Shown here in pieces: positions 13,542-28,500 of a stretch of 64,000 bases of DNA; position 1 is the first letter of the stretch, and the number at the start of each line of letters is the position of its first letter. Under the pieces are notes generated by a model that worked only from the letters and a program-made list of their open reading frames with translations, was not told the origin of the DNA and searched no databases. This DNA is from Litoditis marina. Lineage: Eukaryota; Nematoda; Chromadorea; Rhabditida; Rhabditidae. A program made the position numbers and the translations under genes. Where the stretch lies: assembly GCA_964036275.1 (NCBI GenBank), contig OZ038435.1:27571521-27635520 (forward strand). Reading direction: 5' to 3'.

Positions 13542-16500
13542 ACGCTCAACCTTCCATTGATTGCACAGAGAAGAGTCCAAATTCAGACATTGTGTTTGTG
13601 GTGAAAAGAGCAGTTTCAGAGCAAAGTCTCTCGCGAGTGCTCAATATTATTTCTGAATTCACTGAGGAAGTTGATATGGCTCCGGACAACACACGAATAG
13701 GAGTACTTATTGTGGCAGATGATGTCACCATTCCATTCCCACTCGGAGGGTACCAAGAAAAACAGCACTTGAAGGACATTTTATTAACTGTGGACAGTTC
13801 TCCATCAACGAGGGCGACCAACTTTGATATGATTCTTCCTGCCGTGGATCAGCAGTTTGACTCTTTCCAAAGACCAGACACGAAACGCTATTGCGTTATC
13901 CTTGATCAATCTGGAGCACTGTGAGTTTCTATAGAAATCTTCATAATAGTTATATTGATAGGAATGTGAACATTACATCATGGCATATTTATTAGGACAA
14001 TCAAATTCTAGTAATCATACAAAATATATTTTACAGAGAAACCGAGATGACACACTCTTCGTGCTTGACGGTGGATGTATCATCTACGGCGAACGGTGGA
14101 CATGAAATAGCTCAACTGTTACAAGCAGCGTGCAAACAGGAAAAACTTTACTCAAGGAAAGGGACAAGTTTGATCATGTCCACTGTCCGTACCTCACCTG
14201 ACGAAGAGCGAGTTATTGCCACAGATGCTAGTGGCAACTACCTTACTTTGCCTGTTGGAAAAGATGGCATTCAAAAGGAGTTGCCGACCGACGAGAGTGG
14301 CAGCGTGATCTACCCAGTGACCAGTCCTGATGGAAGTCCATTGCCAACGGACGCAACCGGACACTATGTGACCGCAGATGGAGCAATTGTTGCAACAGAC
14401 GAACAAGGAAACCCACTGGGACCTGATGGACAAGTACTTCCAACAGATGACGCAGGTAATCACATCTACCCTGCTGTCGGACCTGATGGAGGTTTATTGC
14501 CAACCGATGAGAACAAACGTCCAATTCACACCGTTGTTGGACCTGACGGCAGTATCCTACCTACTGATGAATCGGGCGCTGTCATTAGTATTGATGGAAA
14601 TGTCATCCCAACTGACGCCAGTGGAACACCCCTTGGAGAAGATGGTGCACCTCTTCCAACAGATGCCAGTGGCAACTACGTTGTCGTACCTAGTGGAGAA
14701 GAGGGAATTCAGGAGGAGTTGCCGACCGACGAGAGTGGCAGCGTGATCTACCCAGTGACCAGTCCTGATGGAAGTCCATTGCCAACGGACGCAACCGGAC
14801 ACTATGTGACCGCAGATGGAACAATTGTTGCAACAGACGAACAGGGAAACCCACTGGGACCTGATGGACAAGTACTTCCAACAGATGACGCAGGTAATCA
14901 CATCTACCCTGCTGTCGGACCTGATGGAGGTTTATTGCCAACCGATGAGAACAAACGTCCAATTCACACCGTTGTTAGACCTGACGGAAGTATACTACCT
15001 ACTGATGAATCGGGCGCTGTCATTGGTATTGATGGAAATGTCATTCCAACTGACGCCAGTGGAACACCCCTTGGAGAAGATGGTGCACCTCTTCCAACAG
15101 ATGCCAGTGGTAACTACGTTGTCGTACCTAGTGGAGAAGAGGGAGTTCAGAAAGAGTTGCCGACCGACGAGAGTGGCAGCGTGATCTACCCAGTAACCAG
15201 TCCTGATGGAAGTCCATTGCCAACGGACGCAACCGGACACCATGTCACCGCAGAGGGAACAATTGTCGCAACAGACGAACAAGGCATCCCACTGGGACCT
15301 GATGGACAAGTACTTCCTACAGATGACGCAGGCAATCACATCTACCCTGCCGTCGGACCGGATGGAGGTTTATTGCCAACCGATGAGAACAAACGTCCAA
15401 TTCACACCGTTGTTGGACCTGACGGAAGTATCCTACCTACTGATGAATCGGGCGCTGTCATTAGTATTGATGGAATTGTCATTCCAACTGACGCCAGTGG
15501 AACACCCCTTGGAGAAGATGGTGCACCTCTTCCAACAGATGCCAGTGGCAACTACGTTGTCGTACCTAGTGGAGAAGAGGGAGTTCAGAAAGAGTTGCCG
15601 ACCGACGAGAGTGGCAGCGTGATCTACCCAGTAACCAGTCCTGATGGAAGTCCATTGCCAACGGACGCAACCGGACATTATGTGACCGCAGATGGAACAA
15701 TTGTTGCAACAGACGAACAAGGAAACCCACTGGGACCTGATGGACAAGTACTTCCAACAGATGACGCAGGTAATCACATCTACCCTGCTGTCGGACCTGA
15801 TGGAGGTTTATTGCCAACCGATGAGAATAAACGTCCAATTCACACCGTTGTTGGACCTGACGGAAGTATCCTACCTACTGATGAATCGGGCGCTGTTATT
15901 GGTATTGATGGAAATGTCATCCCAACTGACGCCAGTGGAACACCCCTTGGAGAAGATGGTGCACCTCTTCCAACAGATGCTAGTGGCAACTACGTTACCG
16001 TGCCTAGTGGAGAAGATGGAGTTCAGAAGGAGTTGCCGACCGACGAGAGTGGAAGCGTAATCTACCCAGTGACCAGTCCTGATGGAAGTCCATTGCCAAC
16101 GGACGCAACCGGACACTATGTGACCGCAGATGGAGCAATTGTTGCAACAGACGAACAAGGAAACCCACTGGGACCTGATGGACAAGTACTTCCAACAGAT
16201 GACGCAGGTAATCACATCTACCCTGCTGTCGGACCTGATGGAGGTTTATTGCCAACCGATGAGAACAAACGTCCAATTCACACCGTTGTTGGACCTGACG
16301 GCAGTATCCTACCTACTGATGAATCGGGCGCTGTCATTAGTATTGATGGAAATGTCATCCCAACTGACGCCAGTGGAACACCCCTTGGAGAAGATGGTGC
16401 ACCTCTTCCAACAGATGCCAGTGGCAACTACGTTGTCGTACCTAGTGGAGAAGAGGGAATTCAGGAGGAGTTGCCGACCGACGAGAGTGGCAGCGTGATC

Positions 16501-19500
16501 TACCCAGTGACCAGTCCTGATGGAAGTCCATTGCCAACGGACGCAACCGGACACTATGTGACCGCAGATGGAACAATTGTTGCAACAGACGAACAGGGAA
16601 ACCCACTGGGACCTGATGGACAAGTACTTCCAACAGATGACGCAGGTAATCACATCTACCCTGCTGTCGGACCTGATGGAGGTTTATTGCCAACCGATGA
16701 GAACAAACGTCCAATTCACACCGTTGTTAGACCTGACGGAAGTATACTACCTACTGATGAATCGGGCGCTGTCATTGGTATTGATGGAAATGTCATTCCA
16801 ACTGACGCCAGTGGAACACCCCTTGGAGAAGATGGTGCACCTCTTCCAACAGATGCCAGTGGTAACTACGTTGTCGTACCTAGTGGAGAAGAGGGAGTTC
16901 AGAAAGAGTTGCCGACCGACGAGAGTGGCAGCGTGATCTACCCAGTAACCAGTCCTGATGGAAGTCCATTGCCAACGGACGCAACCGGACACCATGTCAC
17001 CGCAGAGGGAACAATTGTCGCAACAGACGAACAAGGCATCCCACTGGGACCTGATGGACAAGTACTTCCTACAGATGACGCAGGCAATCACATCTACCCT
17101 GCCGTCGGACCGGATGGAGGTTTATTGCCAACCGATGAGAACAAACGTCCAATTCACACCGTTGTTGGACCTGACGGAAGTATCCTACCTACTGATGAAT
17201 CGGGCGCTGTCATTAGTATTGATGGAATTGTCATTCCAACTGACGCCAGTGGAACACCCCTTGGAGAAGATGGTGCACCTCTTCCAACAGATGCCAGTGG
17301 CAACTACGTTGTCGTACCTAGTGGAGAAGAGGGAGTTCAGAAAGAGTTGCCGACCGACGAGAGTGGCAGCGTGATCTACCCAGTAACCAGTCCTGATGGA
17401 AGTCCATTGCCAACGGACGCAACCGGACATTATGTGACCGCAGATGGAACAATTGTTGCAACAGACGAACAAGGAAACCCACTGGGACCTGATGGACAAG
17501 TACTTCCAACAGATGACGCAGGTAATCACATCTACCCTGCTGTCGGACCTGATGGAGGTTTATTGCCAACCGATGAGAATAAACGTCCAATTCACACCGT
17601 TGTTGGACCTGACGGAAGTATCCTACCTACTGATGAATCGGGCGCTGTTATTGGTATTGATGGAAATGTCATCCCAACTGACGCCAGTGGAACACCCCTT
17701 GGAGAAGATGGTGCACCTCTTCCAACAGATGCTAGTGGCAACTACGTTACCGTGCCTAGTGGAGAAGATGGAGTTCAGAAGGAGTTGCCGACCGACGAGA
17801 GTGGAAGCGTAATCTACCCAGTGACCAGTCCTGATGGAAGTCCATTACCAACGGACGCAACCGGACACTATGTGACCGCAGATGGAACAATTGTTGCAAC
17901 TGACAAACAAGGAAACCCACTGGGACCTGATGGACAAGTACTTCCAACAGATGACACAGGTAATCACATCTACCCTGCTGTCGGACCTGATGGAGGTTTA
18001 GTGCCAACCGATGAGAACAAACGTCCAATTCACACCGTTGTTGGACCTGACGGAAGTATACTACCTACTGATGAATCGGGCGCTGTCATTGGTATTGATG
18101 GAAATGTCATTCCAACTGACGCCAGTGGAACACCCCTTGGAGAAGATGGTGCACCTCTTCCAACAGATGCCAGTGGCAACTACTTTGTCGTACCTAGTGG
18201 AGAAGAGGGAGTTCAGAAAGAGTTGCCGACCGACGAGAGTGGCAGCGTGATCTACCCAGTGACCAGTCCTGATGGAAGTCTATTGCCAACGGACGCAACC
18301 GGTCACCATGTCACCGCAGATGGAACGATTGTCGCAACAGACGAACAGGGAGTCCCACTGGGACCTGATGGACAAGTACTTCCTACAGATGACGCAGGCA
18401 ATCACATCTACCCTGCCGTCGGACCGGATGGAGGTTTATTGCCAACCGATGAGAACAAACGTCCAATTCACACCGTTGTTGGACCTGACGGAAGTATCCT
18501 ACCTACTGATGAATCGGGCGCTGTCATTGGTATTGATGGAATTGTCATTCCAACTGACGCCAGTGGAACACCCCTTGGAGAAGATGGTGCACCTCTTCCA
18601 ACAGATGCCAGTGGCAACTACGTTGTCGTACCTAGTGGAGAAGAGGGAGTTCAGAAAGAGTTGCCGACCGACGAGAGTGGCAGCGTGATCTACCCAGTAA
18701 CCAGTCCTGATGGAAGTCCATTGCCAACGGACGCAACCGGACACCATATCACCGCAGATGGAACAATTGTCGCATTAGACGAACAAGGAATCCCACTGGG
18801 ACCTGATGGACAAGTACTTCCTACAGATGACGCAGGCAATCACATCTACCCTGCCGTCGGACCGGATGGAGGTTTATTGCCAACCGATGAGAACAAACGT
18901 CCAATTCACACCGTTGTTGGACCTGACGGAAGTATCCTACCTACTGATGAATCGGGCGCTGTCATTGGTATTGATGGAAATGTCATTCCAACTGACGCCA
19001 GTGGAACACCCCTTGGAGAAGATGGTGCACCTCTTCCAACAGATGCCAGTGGCAACTACGTTGTCGTGCCTAGTGGAGAAGAGGGAGTTCAGAAAGAGTT
19101 GCCGACCGACGAGAGTGGCAGCGTGATCTACCTAGTGACCAGTCCTGATGGAAGTCCATTGCCAACGGACGCAACCGGACACCATGTCACCGCAGATGGA
19201 ACAATTGTCGCAACAGACGAACAAGGAATCCCACTGGGACCTGATGGACAAGTACTTCCTACAGATGACGCAGGCAATCACATCTACCCTGCCGTCGGAC
19301 CGGATGGAGGTTTACTGCCAACCGATGAGAACAAACGTCCAATTCACACCGTTGTTGGACCTGACGGAAGTATCCTACCTACTGATGAATCGGGCGCTGT
19401 TATTGGTATTGATGGAAATGTCATCCCAACTGACGCCAGTGGTACACCCCTTGGAGAAGATGGTGCACCTCTTCCAACAGATGCTAGTGGCAACTACGTT

Positions 19501-22500
19501 ACCGTGCCTAGTGGAGAAGAGGGAGTTCAGAAGGAGGTGCCGACCGACGAGAGTGGCAACGTGATCTACCCAGTGACCAGTCCTGATGGAAGTCCATTGC
19601 CAACGGACGCAACCGGACACCATGTCACCGCAGATGGAACAAGTGTCGCAACAGACGAACAAGGAAGCCCACTAGGACCTGATGGACAAGTACTTCCTAC
19701 AGATCACGCAGGCAATCACATCTACCCTGCCGTCGGACCGGATGGAGGTTTATTGCCAACCGATGAGAACAAACGTCCAATTCACACCGTTGTTGGACCT
19801 GACGGAAGTATCCTACCTACTGATGAATCGGGCGCTGTCATTGGTATTGATGGAATTGTCATTCCAACTGACGCCAGTGGAACACCCCTTGGAGAAGATG
19901 GTGCACCTCTTCCAACAGATGCCAGTGGCAACTACGTTGTCGTACCTAGTGGAGAAGAGGGAGTTCAGAAAGAGTTGCCGACCGACGAGAGTGGCAGCGT
20001 GATCTACCCAGTAACCAGTCCTGATGGAAGTCCATTGCCAACGGACGCAACCGGACACCATATCACCGCAGATGGAACAATTGTCGCATTAGACGAACAA
20101 GGAATCCCACTGGGACCTGATGGACAAGTACTTCCTACAGATGACGCAGGCAATCACATCTACCCTGCCGTCGGACCGGATGGAGGTTTATTGCCAACCG
20201 ATGAGAACAAACGTCCAATTCACACCGTTGTTGGACCTGACGGAAGTATCCTACCTACTGATGAATCGGGCGCTGTCATTGGTATTGATGGAAATGTCAT
20301 TCCAACTGACGCCAGTGGAACACCCCTTGGAGAAGATGGTGCACCTCTTCCAACAGATGCCAGTGGCAACTACGTTGTCGTGCCTAGTGGAGAAGAGGGA
20401 GTTCAGAAAGAGTTGCCGACCGACGAGAGTGGCAGCGTGATCTACCTAGTGACCAGTCCTGATGGAAGTCCATTGCCAACGGACGCAACCGGACACCATG
20501 TCACCGCAGATGGAACAATTGTCGCAACAGACGAACAAGGAATCCCACTGGGACCTGATGGACAAGTACTTCCTACAGATGACGCAGGCAATCACATCTA
20601 CCCTGCCGTCGGACCGGATGGAGGTTTACTGCCAACCGATGAAAACAAACGTCCAATTCACACCGTTGTTGGACCTGACGGAAGTATCCTACCTACTGAT
20701 GAATCGGGCGCTGTTATTGGTATTGATGGAAATGTCATCCCAACTGACGCCAGTGGTACACCCCTTGGAGAAGATGGTGCACCTCTTCCAACAGATGCTA
20801 GTGGCAACTACGTTACCGTGCCTAGTGGAGAAGAGGGAGTTCAGAAGGAGGTGCCGACCGACGAGAGTGGCAACGTGATCTACCCAGTGACCAGTCCTGA
20901 TGGAAGTCCATTGCCAACGGACGCAACCGGACACCATGTCACCGCAGATGGAACAAGTGTCGCAACAGACGAACAAGGAAGCCCACTAGGACCTGATGGA
21001 CAAGTACTTCCTACAGATCACGCAGGCAATCACATCTACCCTGCCGTCGGACCGGATGGAGGTTTATTGCCAACCGATGAGAACAAACGTCCAATTCACA
21101 CCGTTGTTGGACCTGACGGAAGTATCCTACCTACTGATGAATCGGGCGCTGTCATTGGTATTGATGGAATTGTCATTCCAACTGACGCCAGTGGAACACC
21201 CCTTGGAGAAGATGGTGCACCTCTTCCAACAGATGCCAGTGGCAACTACGTTGTCGTACCTAGTGGAGAAGAGGGAGTTCAGAAAGAGTTGCCGACCGAC
21301 GAGAGTGGCAGCGTGATCTACCCAGTAACCAGTCCTGATGGAAGTCCATTGCCAACGGACGCAACCGGACACCATGTCACCGCAGATGGAACAATTGTCG
21401 CAACAGACGAACAAGGAATCCCACTGGGACCTGATGGACAAGTACTTCCTACAGATGACGCAGGCAATCACATCTACCCTGCCGTCGGACCGGATGGAGG
21501 TTTATTGCCAACCGATGAGAACAAACGTCCAATTCACACCGTTGTTGGACCTGACGGAAGTATCCTACCTACTGATGAATCGGGCGCTGTCATTGGTATT
21601 GATGGAAATGTCATTCCAACTGACGTCAGTGGAACACCCCTTGGAGAAGATGGTGCACCTCTTCCAACAGATGCCAGTGGCAACTACGTTGTCGTGCCTA
21701 GTGGAGAAGAGGGAGTTCAGAAAGAGTTGCCGACCGACGAGAGTGGCAGCGTGATCTACCCAGTAACCAGTCCTGATGGAAGTCCATTGCCAACGGACGC
21801 AACCGGACATTATGTGACCGCAGATGGAACAATTGTTGCAACAGACGAACAAGGAAACCCACTGGGACCTGATGGACAAGTACTTCCAACAGATGACGCA
21901 GGTAATCACATCTACCCTGCTGTCGGACCTGATGGAGGTTTATTGCCAACCGATGAGAATAAACGTCCAATTCACACCGTTGTTGGACCTGACGGAAGTA
22001 TCCTACCTACTGATGAATCGGGCGCTGTTATTGGTATTGATGGAAATGTCATCCCAACTGACGCCAGTGGAACACCCCTTGGAGAAGATGGTGCACCTCT
22101 TCCAACAGATGCTAGTGGCAACTACGTTACCGTGCCTAGTGGAGAAGATGGAGTTCAGAAGGAGTTGCCGACCGACGAGAGTGGAAGCGTAATCTACCCA
22201 GTGACCAGTCCTGATGGAAGTCCATTACCAACGGACGCAACCGGACACTATGTGACCGCAGATGGAACAATTGTTGCAACTGACAAACAAGGAAACCCAC
22301 TGGGACCTGATGGACAAGTACTTCCAACAGATGACGCAGGTAATCACATCTACCCTGCTGTCGGACCTGATGGAGGTTTAGTGCCAACCGATGAGAACAA
22401 ACGTCCAATTCACACCGTTGTTGGACCTGACGGAAGTATACTACCTACTGATGAATCGGGCGCTGTCATTGGTATTGATGGAAATGTCATTCCAACTGAC

Positions 22501-25500
22501 GCCAGTGGAACACCCCTTGGAGAAGATGGTGCACCTCTTCCAACAGATGCCAGTGGCAACTACTTTGTCGTACCTAGTGAAGAAGAGGGAGTTCAGAAAG
22601 AGTTGCCGACCGACGAGAGTGGAAGCGTAATCTACCCAGTGACCAGTCCTGATGGAAGTCTATTGCCAACGGACGCAACCGGTCACCATGTCACCGCAGA
22701 TGGAACAATTGTCGCAACAGACGAACAGGGAATCCCACTGGGACCTGATGGAATAGTACTTCCTACAGATGACGCAGGCAATCGCATCTACCCTGCCGTC
22801 GGACCGGATGGAGGTTTATTGCCAACCGATGAGAACAAACGTCCAATTCACACCGTTGTTGGACCTGACGGAAGTATCCTACCTACTGATGAATCGGGCG
22901 CTGTCATTGGTATTGATGGAATTGTCATTCCAACTGACGCCAGTGGAACACCCCTTGGAGAAGATGGTGCACCTCTTCCAACAGATGCCAGTGGCAACTA
23001 CGTTGTCGTACCTAGTGGAGAAGAGGGAGTTCAGAAAGAGTTGCCGACCGACGAGAGTGGCAGCGTGATCTACCCAGTAACCAGTCCTGATGGAAGTCCA
23101 TTGCCAACGGACGCAACCGGACACCATGTCACCGCAGATGGAACAATTGTCGCAACAGACGAACAAGGAATCCCACTGGGACCTGATGGACAAGTACTTC
23201 CTACAGATGACGCAGGCAATCACATCTACCCTGCCGTCGGACCGGATGGAGGTTTATTGCCAACCGATGAGAACAAACGTCCAATTCACACCGTTGTTGG
23301 ACCTGACGGAAGTATCCTACCTACTGATGAATCGGGCGCTGTCATTGGTATTGATGGAAATGTCATTCCAACTGACGCCAGTGGAACACCCCTTGGAGAA
23401 GATGGTGCACCTCTTCCAACAGATGCCAGTGGCAACTACGTTGTCGTGCCTAGTGGAGAAGAGGGAGTTCAGAAAGAGTTGCCGACCGACGAGAGTGGCA
23501 GCGTGATCTACCCAGTAACCAGTCCTGATGGAAGTCCATTGCCAACGGACGCAACCGGACATTATGTGACCGCAGATGGAACAATTGTTGCAACAGACGA
23601 ACAAGGAAACCCACTGGGACCTGATGGACAAGTACTTCCAACAGATGACGCAGGTAATCACATCTACCCTGCTGTCGGACCTGATGAAGGTTTATTGCCA
23701 ACCGATGAGAATAAACGTCCAATTCACACCGTTGTTGGACCTGACGGAAGTATCCTACCTACTGATGAATCGGGCGCTGTTATTGGTATTGATGGAAATG
23801 TCATCCCAACTGACGCCAGTGGAACACCCCTTGGAGAAGATGGTGCACCTCTTCCAACAGATGCTAGTGGCAACTACGTTACCGTGCCTAGTGGAGAAGA
23901 TGGAGTTCAGAAGGAGTTGCCGACCGACGAGAGTGGAAGCGTAATCTTACCAGTGACCAGTCCTGATGGAAGTCCATTACCAACGGACGCAACCGGACAC
24001 TATGTGACCGCAGATGGAACAATTGTTGCAACTGACAAACAAGGAAACCCACTGGGACCTGATGGACAAGTACTTCCAACAGATGACGCAGGTAATCACA
24101 TCTACCCTGCTGTCGGACCTGATGGAGGTTTAGTGCCAACCGATGAGAACAAACGTCCAATTCACACCGTTGTTGGACCTGACGGAAGTATACTACCTAC
24201 TGATGAATCGGGCGCTGTCATTGGTATTGATGGAAATGTCATCCCAACTGACGCCAGTGGAACACCCCTTGGAGAAGATGGTGCACCTCTTCCAACAGAT
24301 GCCAGTGGCAACTACTTTGTCGTACCTAGTGGAGAAGAGGGAGTTCAGAAAGAGTTGCCGACCGACGAGAGTGGCAGCGTGATCTACCCAGTGACCAGTC
24401 CTGATGGAAGTCTATTGCCAACGGACGCAACCGGTCACCATGTCACCGCAGATGGAACAATTGTCGCAACAGACGAACAGGGAATCCCACTGGGACCTGA
24501 TGGACAAGTACTTCCTACAGATGACGCAGGCAATCACATCTACCCTGCCGTCGGACCGGATGGAGGTTTATTGCCAACCGATGAGAACAAACGTCCAATT
24601 CACACCGTTGTTGGACCTGACGGAAGTATCCTACCTACTGATGAATCGGGCGCTGTCATTAGTATTGATGGAATTGTCATTCCAACTGACGCCAGTGGAA
24701 CACCCCTTGGAGAAAATGGTGCACCTCTTCCAACAGATGCCAGTGGCAACTACGTTGTCGTACCTAGTGGAGAAGAGGGAGTTCAGAAAGAGTTGCCGAC
24801 CGACGAGAGTGGCAGCGTGATCTACCCAGTAACCAGTCCTGATGGAAGTCCATTGCCAACGGACGCAACCGGACACCATGTCACCGCAGATGGAACAATT
24901 GTCGCAACAGACGAACAAGGAATCCCACTGGGACCTGATGGACAAGTACTTCCTACAGATGACGCAGGCAATCACATCTACCCTGCCGTCGGACCGGATG
25001 GAGGTTTATTGCCAACCGATGAGAACAAACGTCCGATTCACACCGTTGTTGGACCTGACGGAAGTATCCTACCTACTGATGAATCGGGCGCTGTTATTGG
25101 TATTGATGGAAATGTCATCCCAACTGACGCCAGTGGTACACCCCTTGGAGAAGATGGTGCACCTCTTCCAACAGATGCTAGTGGCAACTACGTTACCGTG
25201 CCTAGTGGAGAAGAGGGAGTTCAGAAGGAGGTGCCGACCGACGAGAGTGGCAACGTGATCTACCCAGTGACCAGTCCTGATGGAAGTCCATTGCCAACGG
25301 ACGCAACCGGACACCATGTCACCGCAGATGGAACAATTGTCGCAACAGACGAACAAGGAAGCCCACTAGGACCTGATGGACAAGTACTTCCTACAGATGA
25401 CGCAGGCAATCACATCTACCCTGCCGTCGGACCGGATGGAGGTTTATTGCCAACCGATGAGAACAAACGTCCAATTCACACCGTTGTTGGACCTGACGGA

Positions 25501-28500
25501 AGTATCCTACCTACTGATGAATCGGGCGCTGTCATTAGTATTGATGGAATTGTCATTCCAACTGACGCCAGTGGAACACCCCTTGGAGAAGATGGTGCAC
25601 CTCTTCCAACAGATGCCAGTGGCAACTACGTTGTCGTACCTAGTGGAGAAGAGGGAGTTCAGAAAGAGTTGCCGACCGACGAGAGTGGCAGCGTGATCTA
25701 CCCAGTAACCAGTCCTGATGGAAGTCCATTGCCAACGGACGCAACCGGACACCATGTCACCGCAGATGGAACAATTGTCGCAACAGACGAACAAGGAATC
25801 CCACTGGGACCTGATGGACAAGTACTTCCTACAGATGACGCAGGCAATCACATCTACCCTGCCGTCGGACCGGATGGAGGTTTATTGCCAACCGATGAGA
25901 ACAAACGTCCGATTCACACCGTTGTTGGACCTGACGGAAGTATCCTACCTACTGATGAATCGGGCGCTGTCATTGGTATTGATGGAAATGTCATTCCAAC
26001 TGACGCCAGTGGAACACCCCTTGGAGAAGATGGTGCACCTCTTCCAACAGATGCCAGTGGCAACTACGTTGTCGTGCCTAGTGGAGAAGAGGGAGTTCAG
26101 AAAGAGTTGCCGACCGACGAGAGTGGCAGCGTGATCTACCCAGTAACCAGTCCTGATGGAAGTCCATTGCCAACGGACGCAACCGGACACTATGTCACCG
26201 CAGATGGAACAATTGTCGCAACAGACGAACAAGGAAGCCCACTGGGACCTGATGGACAGGTACTTCCTACAGATGACGCAGGCAATCACATCTACCCTGC
26301 CGTCGGACCGGATGGAGGTTTATTGCCAACCGATGAGAACAAACGTCTAATTCACACCGTTGTTGGACCTGACGGAAGTATCCTACCTACTGATGAATCG
26401 GGCGCTGTTATTGGTATTGATGGAAATGTCATCCCAACTGACGCCAGTGGAACACCCCTTGGAGAAGATGGTGCACCTCTTCCAACAGATGCTAGTGGCA
26501 ACTACGTTGTCGTACCTAGTGGAGAAGAGGGAGTTCAGAAGGAGTTGCCGACCGACGAGAGTGGCAGCGTGATCTACCTAGTGACCAGTCCTGATGGAAG
26601 TCCATTGCCAACGGACGCAACCGGACACCATGTCACCGCAGATGGAACAATTGTCGCAACAGACGAACAAGGAATCCCACTGGGACCTGATGGACAAGTA
26701 CTTCCTACAGATGACGCAGGCAATCACATCTACCCTGCCGTCGGACCGGATGGAGGTTTACTGCCAACCGATGAGAACAAACGTCCAATTCACACCGTTG
26801 TTGGACCTGACGGAAGTATCCTACCTACTGATGAATCGGGCGCTGTTATTGGTATTGATGGAAATGTCATCCCAACTGACGCCAGTGGTACACCCCTTGG
26901 AGAAGATGGTGCACCTCTTCCAACAGATGCTAGTGGCAACTACGTTACCGTGCCTAGTGGAGAAGAGGGAGTTCAGAAGGAGGTGCCGACCGACGAGAGT
27001 GGCAACGTGATCTACCCAGTGACCAGTCCTGATGGAAGTCCATTGCCAACGGACGCAACCGGACACCATGTCACCGCAGATGGAACAATTGTCGCAACAG
27101 ACGAACAAGGAAGCCCACTAGGACCTGATGGACAAGTACTTCCTACAGATGACGTAGGCAATCACATCTACCCTGCCGTCGGACCGGATGGAGGTTTATT
27201 GCCAACCGATGAGAACAAACGTCCAATTCACACCGTTGTTGGACCTGACGGAAGTATACTACCTACTGATGAATCGGGCGCTGTCATTGGTATTGATGGA
27301 AATGTCATTCCAACTGACGCCAGTGGAACACCCCTTGTAGAAGATGGTGCACCTCTTCCAACAGATGCCAGTGGCAACTACGTTGTCGTGCCTAGTGGAG
27401 AAGTGGGAGTTCAGAAAGAGTTGCCGACCGACGAGAGTGGCAGCGTGATCTACCCAGTGACCAGTCCTGATGGAAGTCCATTGCCAACGGACGCAACCGG
27501 ACACCATGTCACCGCAGATGGAACAATTGTCGCAACAGACGAACAAGGAATCCCACTGGGACCTGATGGACAAGTACTTCCTACAGATGACGCAGGCAAT
27601 CACATCTACCCTGCCGTCGGACCGGATGGAGGTTTATTGCCAACCGATGAGAACAAACGTCCAATTCACACCGTTGTTGGACCTGACGGAAGTATCCTAC
27701 CTACTGATGAATCGGGCGCTGTCATTGGTATTGATGGAATTGTCATTCCAACTGACGCCAGTGGAACACCCCTTGGAGAAGATGGTGCACCTCTTCCAAC
27801 AGATGCCAGTGGCAACTACGTTGTCGTACCTAGTGGAGAAGAGGGAGTTCAGAAGGAGTTGCCGACCGACGAGAGTGGCAGCGTGATCTACCTAGTGACC
27901 AGTCCTGATGGAAGTCCATTGCCAACGGACGCAACCGGACACCATGTCACCGCAGATGGAACAATTGTCGCAACAGACGAACAAGGAATCCCACTGGGAC
28001 CTGATGGACAAGTACTTCCTACAGATGACGCAGGCAATCACATCTACCCTGCCGTCGGACCGGATGGAGGTTTATTGCCAACCGATGAGAACAAACGTCC
28101 AATTCACACCGTTGTTGGACCTGACGGAAGTATCCTACCTACTGGTGAATCGGGCGCTGTCATTGGTATTGATGGAATTGTCATTCCAACTGACGCCAGT
28201 GGAACACCCCTTGGAGAAGATGGTGCACCTCTTCCAACAGATGCCAGTGGCAACTACGTTGTCGTACCTAGTGGAGAAGAGGGAGTTCAGAAGGAGTTGC
28301 CGACCGACGAGAGTGGCAGCGTGATCTACCCAGTGACCAGTCCTGATGGAAGTCCATTGCCAACGGACGCAACCGGACACCATGTCACCGCAGATGGAAC
28401 AATTGTCGCAACAGACGAACAAGGAAGCCCACTGGGACCTGATGGGCAAGTACTTCCTACAGATGACGCAGGTAATCACATCTACCCTGCTGTCGGACCG

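Noticed and set aside
264..13604. Repeated 84-codon plus-strand and 86-codon minus-strand ORFs, one pair per 438 bp
   Set aside because: They recur with the repeat period and follow every substitution of the main frame. They are shadow frames of array A with no start context of their own.
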